The notes under the pieces were generated by a model. It searched no databases. It was not told the origin of the DNA and saw only the letters and a list, made by a program, of their open reading frames with translations. Positions 38,154 through 45,009 of a stretch of 45,009 nt of DNA are shown here, piece by piece (the stretch's first letter is position 1; the number at the start of each line of letters is the position of its first letter). Position numbers and translations under genes: made by a program. Source of the DNA: an uncultured Porphyromonadaceae bacterium (GTDB lineage Bacteria; Bacteroidota; Bacteroidia; Bacteroidales; Muribaculaceae); contig CAMWTI010000007.1 of the NCBI GenBank assembly GCA_947177135.1, positions 1 to 45,009 of the forward strand, in the 5' to 3' direction.

Positions 38154-39353
38154 ATGGCTGTCGCGGGCGGGAAACTGATTGTCGGTCTGAGCGGCGGCGC
38201 CGATTCCGTGGCTCTGCTGTCATTGCTGAGGAGCTTAGGCCGCGAGTGTGTGGCAGTGCACTGCCACTTCGGGCTGCGTGGCGCCGAAGCCGACCGCGAT
38301 CTGGAATTCTCGCGCGGCATGGCCCGGCGCCTTGGCGCGGAATTCGTGAGCGTCAGGTTCAACACCCGTGCCATGATGGCCGACCGCGGCATATCGGCCG
38401 AAATGGCATGTCGCGACCTGCGCTATGCTTTCTTCGAGCGGGTGCGGCGCGAGCATCATGCCGACTTCATTGCCGTGGCCCATCACAGCGACGACAATAT
38501 CGAGACCTTCTTTCTGAATCTGTTGCGTGGCTCCGGCCTGCACGGTTTGCGCGGAATGTTGCCGAAGTCAGGCCGGATTATACGCCCGCTGCTCGGATTT
38601 TCGCGCCGCCAGATTCTTCAGTATCTTCAGGAGCAGGGGCTGGATTATATCACCGATTCGACCAATGCGGAGTCTGATTTTGCCCGCAACCGTCTGCGCA
38701 ACGATGTTTTGCCGGTGCTGTATCGCCACTTTCCCGACGCATCGGCGGCAATAGCCCGCTCGATCGCACATCTGCGCGGATATGAAGCATTGTTCGATCA
38801 GTTCAGGCCGCGCGATCTCTCGCTCGAAGAAATCAGAAGCAGCGCGGCGCCATCAACGCTGATCCATGAGCAACTCGCGCCTGCGGGATTTAATTCCGCG
38901 CAGACCGAAGCAATGCTCACCGCATCGTCGGGCTCCGTGTTTCTGTCGCCGACGCACCGGGCCGAAATAGATTACGGACAACTGACGGTGACGCTGGTCG
39001 ACAACGGGTCTGCCAGGCGTCCGCGTCTGCGCGGTTCAGTCAGGCCCATCGCTGAATTCGGCGCTCCGCAATCCGGTGTGCTCTATCTCGACTCGGCGGC
39101 CATGGAGGGATCGCCCCGCTGGGAACTGCGGCCATGGCGCAAAGGCGACCGCATGCGTCCCTTCGGAATGAAAGGAAGCAAGTTGCTGAGCGATCTGTTT
39201 GCTTCGGCCAGACTCACCGCGGCGCAACGCCGGGCGCAGCATGTGCTCACCCGCAACGACGTAATAATCTGGGCCGTCGGGCTGCGCGCCTCAGCGCACT
39301 TCCCCGTAACCGCCCGCTCAACCGAATATATCGAGATTCATGCAGAAACTTAA
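38154..39353 (+). CDS. tilS: tRNA(Ile)-lysidine synthase
   Basis: LIVGLSGGADSVALLSLL (SGGxDS), VAHHSDDNIETFFLNLLRGSGLHGLRGM, RNRLRNDVLP. Confidence 0.95.
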   Translation: MAVAGGKLIVGLSGGADSVALLSLLRSLGRECVAVHCHFGLRGAEADRDLEFSRGMARRLGAEFVSVRFNTRAMMADRGISAEMACRDLRYAFFERVRREHHADFIAVAHHSDDNIETFFLNLLRGSGLHGLRGMLPKSGRIIRPLLGFSRRQILQYLQEQGLDYITDSTNAESDFARNRLRNDVLPVLYRHFPDASAAIARSIAHLRGYEALFDQFRPRDLSLEEIRSSAAPSTLIHEQLAPAGFNSAQTEAMLTASSGSVFLSPTHRAEIDYGQLTVTLVDNGSARRPRLRGSVRPIAEFGAPQSGVLYLDSAAMEGSPRWELRPWRKGDRMRPFGMKGSKLLSDLFASARLTAAQRRAQHVLTRNDVIIWAVGLRASAHFPVTARSTEYIEIHAET

Positions 39354-39813
39354 CATTGACCTCACCGTGGAGGTGCTCTCGCCCGAAGAGCTGACGCCTG
39401 AGGAAGCCTCGCTCGTCGAGCAGGCCCGCCTGTCGACCTTCCGCTCATATTGCCCTTACAGCAACTTTCATGTCGGGGCCGCAATTGCCCTTGACAACGG
39501 CGTCACGGTCTGTGGCGCAAATCAGGAAAACGTGGCTTATCCGTCGGGCACGTGTGCCGAACGCTCGGCCGCGTTCTATGCCCACGCACAATATCCCGAT
39601 GCCCGTTTTCGCGTCATCGCCATTGCGGCACGCGGCACTGACGGTAACCCTGTAGAAACCCCGGTAGCTCCCTGCGGTGCCTGTCGTCAGGCTCTGCTTG
39701 AATACGAAATGCTGGCCGGAGCGCCGGTCAAGGTGCTGCTTTGTGGCGCCGACCGCATCTATCGCCTCCCGTCTGTCAGTTCCACCCTCCCGCTCGCTTT
39801 CACCGAATTCTGA
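39340..39813 (+). CDS. cdd: Cytidine deaminase
   Basis: YCPYSNFHVGAAIAL, SGTCAERSAAF (zinc-binding CAE), PVAPCGACRQALLEYE (PCGxCRQ). Confidence 0.95.
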   Translation: MQKLNIDLTVEVLSPEELTPEEASLVEQARLSTFRSYCPYSNFHVGAAIALDNGVTVCGANQENVAYPSGTCAERSAAFYAHAQYPDARFRVIAIAARGTDGNPVETPVAPCGACRQALLEYEMLAGAPVKVLLCGADRIYRLPSVSSTLPLAFTEF

Positions 39814-39902
39814 TAATCAGAGGACAACCTGCGAGTTTTTTAGTCAGGCAGGCCTGGTAAATCCGGCTTGTCTGGTTGACTGCCAGTGATTTGCGCTAAA
39901 TA

Positions 39903-39934
39903 TTTGGTTTTGTTGCTAAAAAAGATTAACTTTG
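39903..39934 (+). promoter_or_regulatory. Bacteroidetes promoter of pnp: TTTG-N20-TAACTTTG
   Basis: TTTG 39903-39906, 20-nt spacer, TAACTTTG 39927-39934, ATG at 39984. Confidence 0.75.
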
Positions 39935-39983
39935 CGTAATTTTTAGGAAGAATATATTTTCATATCACACAACAAACATCTAC

Positions 39984-42206
39984 ATGTTGAACCCAATCAA
40001 AAAAACCATCACTCTGCCCGATGGCCGCGAGATCACACTCGAAACAGGCAAACTCGCCAAGCAGGCTGATGGAGCCGTTGAACTCCGCATGGGCAACACC
40101 ATGCTCTTGGCCACAGTGGTGTCGGCCAAGGAAGCCGGCGAGGGAGTCGATTTCATGCCCCTCACCGTGGAATATAAAGAGAAATTCTCCAGCAACGGTC
40201 GTTTCCCCGGCGGTTTCCTCAAACGCGAGGGCCGCGCAAGCGACTATGAAATCCTGACAGCCCGTCTGGTCGACCGTGTGCTCCGTCCTCTCTTCCCCGA
40301 TAATTACCATGCCGACACGATCGTGCAGGTAACAATGTATTCGGCCGACGGCGTGGATCTTCCAGACGCACTTGCCGGCCTGGCCGCATCGGCCGCACTC
40401 ACCGTCAGCGACATTCCCTTCCAAGGACCGATCTCGGAAGTGCGTGTGGCCCGCATCAACGGTGAATTTGTCATCAACCCCACTGCCGAACAGCTCGCCA
40501 AGGCCGACCTTGAACTTATGGTCGGCGCCACCTATGACAACATCATGATGGTGGAAGGTGAAATGAAGGAAGTGAGCGAGCAGGTGCTGCTCGACGCCCT
40601 CAAAGCCGCCCATGATGCCATCAAGGCACAGTGTGTGGCCCAGGAAGAATTGGCCAAGGCCCTGGGTGTCGTGAAGCGTGAATACTGCCACGAAGTCAAC
40701 GATGAGGATCTGCGCAAAGACGTGCGCGAGAAGTGCTATGACAAGGCTTATGCCATCGCACGTCAGGGATGTGCCGACAAGCACTGGCGCGCCGAGTCGT
40801 TTGGCAAGATCTGCGAGGATTATATCGAATCCCTGCCCGAAGAGGAGCGTGAAGAGAAGGCTCCGCTGGTGAAACGCTATTATCACGACGTGGAGAAAGA
40901 GGCCATGCGCCGCTGCGTTCTCGACGAAGGTGTGCGCCTTGACGGCCGCAAAACCACCGAGATCCGTCCGATCTGGTGTGAGGTGGACTATCTGCCGGGA
41001 CCTCACGGATCAGCAGTCTTCACCCGCGGCGAGACCCAGTCGCTCGCCACTGTGACACTTGGCACCAAGCTTGACGAAAAGATTGTGGACGAAGTGCTTG
41101 ACCAGAGCCGCGAGCGCTTCCTTCTGCACTATAACTTCCCTCCCTTCTCGACTGGCGAAGCACGCGCTCCGCGTGGCACAAGCCGCCGCGAAATCGGCCA
41201 TGGCAATCTTGCCCACCGTGCCCTGAAGAGCATGCTCCCCGACGATTTCCCCTATGTGACCCGCATCGTCAGCGACATTCTCGAGAGTAACGGTTCGTCG
41301 TCGATGGCCACCGTGTGTGCAGGCACTCTCGCTCTGCTTGATGCCGGCGTGCAGATGAAAAAGCCGGTTGCCGGCATCGCTATGGGTCTTATCTCCGACG
41401 GCAGCAAATGGGCCGTCCTGTCAGATATCCTCGGCGACGAGGATCATCTCGGCGACATGGACTTCAAGGTGACCGGAACGACCGAAGGCATCACCGCTAC
41501 ACAGATGGACATCAAATGCGACGGCCTGAGCTATGAAATTCTCGAGAAGGCACTGATGCAGGCCCGCGACGGACGCCTCCACATTCTCAATATCATTAAC
41601 GAGACTATTCCCGCACCGCGTGAAGACTATCGTCCGCACGTGCCCCGCATCGTCACCATGACTATTCCTAAGGAGTTGATCGGCGCTGTGATCGGCCCCG
41701 GAGGAAAGGTGATCCAGGGCATCCAGGAGGAGAGCGGAGCAACTGTTTCGATCGACGAAATCGACTCTGTCGGCTATATCGAAGTGGCAGCCGCCAACAA
41801 GGCGTCGATCGACAAGGCCCTGTCGATGATCAAGGCGATCACCGCACAGCCCGAAGAGGGAGAGGTCTATACCGGCAAGGTGATGACCATTCAGGACTTC
41901 GGCGCATTCGTGCAGTTCATGCCCAACCGCGACGGCCTGCTCCACATCTCAGAAATCTCATGGGACCGTCTGCCTGACATGGAGGCTTCCGGCATCAAGG
42001 AAGGCGACGAGGTTACTGTCAAACTCATCGAGATCGACAAGAAGACCGGCAAATACCGTCTGAGCATGCGTGCGCTGCAGCCCAAACCGGAAGGTTACGT
42101 TGAGCGCGAGCGCGCACCGCGCCGTCAGCGTGAGGACGGAGAGCGCGGACCCCGCCACGACCGTGGCGAACGTTCGCCACGCCGTCCCCGCGAAGATCGC
42201 CGCTGA
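39984..42206 (+). CDS. pnp: Polyribonucleotide nucleotidyltransferase
   Basis: [54 protein letters not shown]1 [28 protein letters not shown], Arg-rich tail. Confidence 0.97.
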   Translation: MLNPIKKTITLPDGREITLETGKLAKQADGAVELRMGNTMLLATVVSAKEAGEGVDFMPLTVEYKEKFSSNGRFPGGFLKREGRASDYEILTARLVDRVLRPLFPDNYHADTIVQVTMYSADGVDLPDALAGLAASAALTVSDIPFQGPISEVRVARINGEFVINPTAEQLAKADLELMVGATYDNIMMVEGEMKEVSEQVLLDALKAAHDAIKAQCVAQEELAKALGVVKREYCHEVNDEDLRKDVREKCYDKAYAIARQGCADKHWRAESFGKICEDYIESLPEEEREEKAPLVKRYYHDVEKEAMRRCVLDEGVRLDGRKTTEIRPIWCEVDYLPGPHGSAVFTRGETQSLATVTLGTKLDEKIVDEVLDQSRERFLLHYNFPPFSTGEARAPRGTSRREIGHGNLAHRALKSMLPDDFPYVTRIVSDILESNGSSSMATVCAGTLALLDAGVQMKKPVAGIAMGLISDGSKWAVLSDILGDEDHLGDMDFKVTGTTEGITATQMDIKCDGLSYEILEKALMQARDGRLHILNIINETIPAPREDYRPHVPRIVTMTIPKELIGAVIGPGGKVIQGIQEESGATVSIDEIDSVGYIEVAAANKASIDKALSMIKAITAQPEEGEVYTGKVMTIQDFGAFVQFMPNRDGLLHISEISWDRLPDMEASGIKEGDEVTVKLIEIDKKTGKYRLSMRALQPKPEGYVERERAPRRQREDGERGPRHDRGERSPRRPREDRR

Positions 42207-42240
42207 TCTGCGGTAGGCCGCAATTCAAAATAAAAAACTG

Positions 42241-42274
42241 GGAGGCAGATACCATCACACTGGTGTCTGCCTCC
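42241..42274. terminator. Strong hairpin between convergent pnp and the flavodoxin-like gene; likely bidirectional terminator
   Basis: ggaggcagatacca / tggtgtctgcctcc, 14-bp stem with one G-U pair. Confidence 0.65.
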
Positions 42275-42297
42275 TGTGTTTCTGGGGAACGGGGGTT

Positions 42298-42858
42298 TCA
42301 GATTTTGTCGTGGATCATCCGGAGAAAAGCGGTGCGGTTTTCTGCAGGCCCATGGGCCGTCTGCGGGCAGTTGTACCATTCCAGGTTGTTCAGGCCGACG
42401 GCGTCAAGCACCATCGGCTTGAAATAGCCGGCAAAAAACGGGCGGAAGCGTTCGGTGTCTGATTGCGACGTCGTTATCATCACGGTTCTGTTCACCTGGA
42501 GTTTGTCGGGAACAAGATTGCCACCGTCGTCATAGCGGTAGGCCATGCCTGACAGCATCACCTTGTCGAAAAAGCCTTTGACGATCGCCGGTATCATTCC
42601 CCACCACACAGGGAAAACCATGATGAATTCATCGGTTCTGAGCAGTGTTCTGACATATCTCTCTACCAGCGGATCAGCGGTCTCTCCGCGGCTGTAAAGG
42701 CGCAGGCTCGCGGCCTCCAGCGCCGGATTGAATCCGTCGGCATAGAGATCAAGAATCTCGTATTCCTTATTTTCAGACGTCAGTTTACGCTCGATTTCGC
42801 TCAATATGGCATGGTTGAAACTCCCGCCATAGGGATGTGCATACAGTATCGTTGTCAT
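42298..42858 (-). CDS. NAD(P)H dehydrogenase (quinone)/flavodoxin-like-fold NADPH oxidoreductase
   Basis: TTILYAHPYGGSFNHAILSEIE, DEFIMVFPVWWGMIPAIVKGFFDKVMLSGMAYRYDDGG. Confidence 0.88.
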   Translation of the reverse strand: MTTILYAHPYGGSFNHAILSEIERKLTSENKEYEILDLYADGFNPALEAASLRLYSRGETADPLVERYVRTLLRTDEFIMVFPVWWGMIPAIVKGFFDKVMLSGMAYRYDDGGNLVPDKLQVNRTVMITTSQSDTERFRPFFAGYFKPMVLDAVGLNNLEWYNCPQTAHGPAENRTAFLRMIHDKI

Positions 42859-42920
42859 ATAATAAAACGGTTATTGGGAACTTATGTTTCAGTCGCTGAA
42901 ATGTAAACGCCCCAGCCGCT

Positions 42921-43517
42921 TTAATCGTTCAGTTCTGTCAAAAAGCCATAGTGCCGCGCCGCCCCCGGCCAGCAGACTTTTACAGCATTGGACGATATTT
43001 TCCATACGTTCAGAAACGGACGCATCTCATTGGTCAGCGCTTCCTTTAGATTTGCGAAAGAATCGCGCACGACGTTTCCGGCGTTATCGCGGATATTGAG
43101 AATCAACACAAACTCGATCTGGCTGTTGCTTACCGTCTTGTCAGGTAAATGCAGGCCGTCTTTGGCGTCCTGTCCGTGGAGGCCTTCGCGTATGGCCTTG
43201 AGAATGCTGTAGGAGTCAACGAATTTTTTTGTGATGTCGCGCAGAAAGGTGGTATAGTTGTCATATGCCGTCCAGTTGTCGGGCATTGGCTTGCCGTTGA
43301 GCGTCAGATCGTCCACTGATCCGTTTCGTCCTCTTGGTGCTGAAGACTTGGCTTCTACAAATATATGGCGGCCATTGATGTAGGATATGAATTCGCAGGC
43401 ATTGATGTTGTGGGTGCTGGTTTTGTAGCCGCGATTGGCCAGCGGATGTTGTTCGACTCTGAAGCAGTTGTCATCGTCTAACCTGAACGTCAGTCCCGAT
43501 TCCTCGAATTCGATCAT
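42921..43517 (-). CDS. Hypothetical protein with PD-(D/E)XK-like ExK motif, coupled to an AAA ATPase
   Basis: CEFISYINGRHIFVEAKSS; start overlaps ATPase stop by ATGA. Confidence 0.6.
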   Translation of the reverse strand: MIEFEESGLTFRLDDDNCFRVEQHPLANRGYKTSTHNINACEFISYINGRHIFVEAKSSAPRGRNGSVDDLTLNGKPMPDNWTAYDNYTTFLRDITKKFVDSYSILKAIREGLHGQDAKDGLHLPDKTVSNSQIEFVLILNIRDNAGNVVRDSFANLKEALTNEMRPFLNVWKISSNAVKVCWPGAARHYGFLTELND

Positions 43518-44515
43518 AGCATCAGTTCCTGTTCATAAAGTCTGACCGACTCATCAATGATCGGGTTCTCAGGCATGCCGTCGCGGAGATCGCTCACCAT
43601 GATGTCGCCGCCGAACGAGATGACCGGAATAGACATTTTCTCCTGGCTTGCTGCAACAAGTAATTTTTTGATTACGAAATAGGAGTGGCTTGCTATGAAG
43701 AACTGCATACCGTAGCGGGCCAGCGCCACTATGATGTCGAGCAGCTGGATCAGCAGTCCCGGATGCAGTCCTGATTCTGGTTCGTCGATGAAGATTATGG
43801 AATCCTTTGTCAGATAGTGGTTTGCAATCAACGTATCGAAAATCGCAATCTTCTTCGTGCCCTCGGAAGTCACGTTGATGTCAAACGACTGCTTGCCTTG
43901 ATAATACACCCATGCCTTTTTCTCCTTGGAATACTCTATCCTGCCGCCAAGGGCCTGATTCAGCTGCTCGCGCGCGTCGCGACATGGAGCGGCTATCTTT
44001 CCCTGCGTCGACGGAGAGAGCGCATTAGCCAGGTCATAGTACGTTTCGTCGAAGCCGAACTCCATCAGCACATCACGGTTGTGCTTGATGACGCCCAGCA
44101 GCGACAGCACTTCCTTTGCCGGAATGAATACCGAATTCGACTGCCGCGGCGGGCAGTCGTTGTGAATGTCGATGATCTTCTTCTCGGTGTCGGGGCCGAA
44201 CGAAAAAGAAAACGAAGTGCCACGCCGCTCGGTCATGGAGAATTCAAGCGGTCCGGCATTGGGCCGGCGCACCATGCTGCCGATTCTGTCCACCTGAAAC
44301 GTCCAATACAGCTTCTCGTTGAGAATCTCGGCGATAGTGCGTTTGTTTTTACCGCGGCCCGAAAGTTCAACGGACTTCTGGGCGCAATACAGCGCCTTTA
44401 GCAACACGGTCTTGCCCGACCTGTTGGGTCCGATGAGCAGATTTATCGCTCCGAGTCGATTGACCGGCAGCATCTTTATCGGCCCGAAATTCTTCAATTC
44501 AAATGACTGTATCAT
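43514..44515 (-). CDS. AAA family ATPase (AAA_15/AAA_21, OLD/ABC-like)
   Basis: Walker A NLLIGPNRSGKTVLLKAL, signature-like TSEGTKKIA, Walker B SIIFIDEPESGLHPGLLIQLLD, H-motif FIASHSYFVIKKLL. Confidence 0.92.
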   Translation of the reverse strand: MIQSFELKNFGPIKMLPVNRLGAINLLIGPNRSGKTVLLKALYCAQKSVELSGRGKNKRTIAEILNEKLYWTFQVDRIGSMVRRPNAGPLEFSMTERRGTSFSFSFGPDTEKKIIDIHNDCPPRQSNSVFIPAKEVLSLLGVIKHNRDVLMEFGFDETYYDLANALSPSTQGKIAAPCRDAREQLNQALGGRIEYSKEKKAWVYYQGKQSFDINVTSEGTKKIAIFDTLIANHYLTKDSIIFIDEPESGLHPGLLIQLLDIIVALARYGMQFFIASHSYFVIKKLLVAASQEKMSIPVISFGGDIMVSDLRDGMPENPIIDESVRLYEQELML

Positions 44516-44538
44516 AACGCATCAATTATTATGTACCA

Positions 44539-44546
44539 CAAAAGTA
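44539..44546 (-). promoter_or_regulatory. Candidate -7 element TACTTTTG (minus) for the AAA ATPase operon
   Basis: CAAAAGTA on plus, 24 nt upstream of the ATPase ATG. Confidence 0.4.
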
Positions 44547-44557
44547 ATCAAATTATT

Positions 44558-44731
44558 TCAGATTCCAACCATTAACAAATACCATTGAGGTAAAGGATTG
44601 TCTGTGTTCAGGCAACTGCGAAAGCAATCGTCATACACCATTTTTGATTCTTCCGTGGCCCACTTGTCTTGAAAGTATGCTATTGCTGTGTCAAGATATT
44701 CTGGAGACTGTCTCAATGATATGATTTTCAT
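44558..44731 (-). pseudogene. Truncated N-terminus of a GNAT-family N-acetyltransferase
   Basis: [54 protein letters not shown] then VGI*; acetyl-CoA-binding half absent. Confidence 0.7.
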
Positions 44732-44739
44732 ATGATGAT

Positions 44740-45009
44740 TCAAGGGAGATCAGGCGGGGCGAGGGTGACGGTGGCTGGGGTGACTGCGAGGGTGACAGTG
44801 GAGGACTCGATGAATGGGAGGTTAGTGTCGACGTGGCCGAATGGGACGTTGAAGGCCGCCGGATAGTCGTAGGGGGCGATCATGTCGGCGATCATCGCAT
44901 TCATGTCGGAGTAGTTGCGGTCTGGTTCCCATTCCGTGAACTGGCCGACTATGAGTCCGCGCAGGTTGGGGAGGATGCCGGCCAGACGCAGTTGGTGGAG
45001 TATGCGTTC
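44740..45009 (-). CDS. C-terminal part of an LD-carboxypeptidase (peptidase S66, LdcA/MccF-like), partial at window edge
   Basis: Minus-strand read to the window edge: [89 protein letters not shown]. Confidence 0.8.
   Translation of the reverse strand, partial: ERILHQLRLAGILPNLRGLIVGQFTEWEPDRNYSDMNAMIADMIAPYDYPAAFNVPFGHVDTNLPFIESSTVTLAVTPATVTLAPPDLP

Noticed and set aside
39844-39880. Hairpin as rho-independent terminator of cdd
   Set aside because: T-run lies before, not after, the stem on the plus strand, and the minus-strand exit is A-rich; reported only as an unassigned structure.
39960-41006. 348-aa ORF on the minus strand
   Set aside because: Antisense to pnp, no recognisable motifs; shadow ORF.
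42090-42206. Arg-rich repetitive tail of pnp as a frameshift artefact
   Set aside because: In-frame [31 protein letters not shown] tail is a common kind of low-complexity RNA-binding extension; not anomalous.
43817-44401. 194-aa plus-strand ORF
   Set aside because: Antisense to the AAA ATPase; no family features.
1-45009. CRISPR arrays, rRNA or tRNA genes
   Set aside because: No regularly spaced repeats, tRNA-like or rRNA-like sequence noticed on reading either strand; a tRNAscan/CRISPR search was not possible.

Overview
This 45 kb window reads as a Bacteroidota (probably Bacteroidales) chromosome. The inference rests on TAnnTTTG-type promoters, a PorU type IX secretion sortase, DUF4271 next to hemD, and FtsL/FtsQ-like proteins of the Bacteroidetes type. 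Most of it is core genome: a choloylglycine-hydrolase-family enzyme, gluQ and galE, a LolD-like ABC ATPase, porU, then LOG-DUF4271-hemD-rnpA-yidD-tatD. The division/cell-wall cluster runs unbroken from rsmH to ftsZ (10.9-25.9 kb) without an adjacent mraZ or an internal murF. After it come mdh, an acyltransferase, Crp/Fnr, GYF/CD225, deoC, AI-2E transporter, MFS, alpha/beta hydrolase, a membrane-anchored Mur ligase, ddl, tilS, cdd and pnp. Two accessory patches stand out. (1) An AT-rich island (about 27.15-28.49 kb) lies at the 3' end of an acyltransferase gene. It is bracketed by a 135-bp direct repeat of that gene's last 43 codons, and all four differences between the copies are synonymous. 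The island holds an orphan 93-aa gene, a secreted 225-aa gene and an unlisted frameshifted, truncated glycosyltransferase-like N-terminus. (2) A 4-nt-overlapping pair at 42.9-44.5 kb encodes an ABC/OLD-type AAA ATPase and a ~198-aa protein with a PD-(D/E)XK-like ExK motif. It abuts a truncated GNAT gene and looks like a candidate two-gene defence/conflict system. All family calls come from reading motifs; no database search was run.
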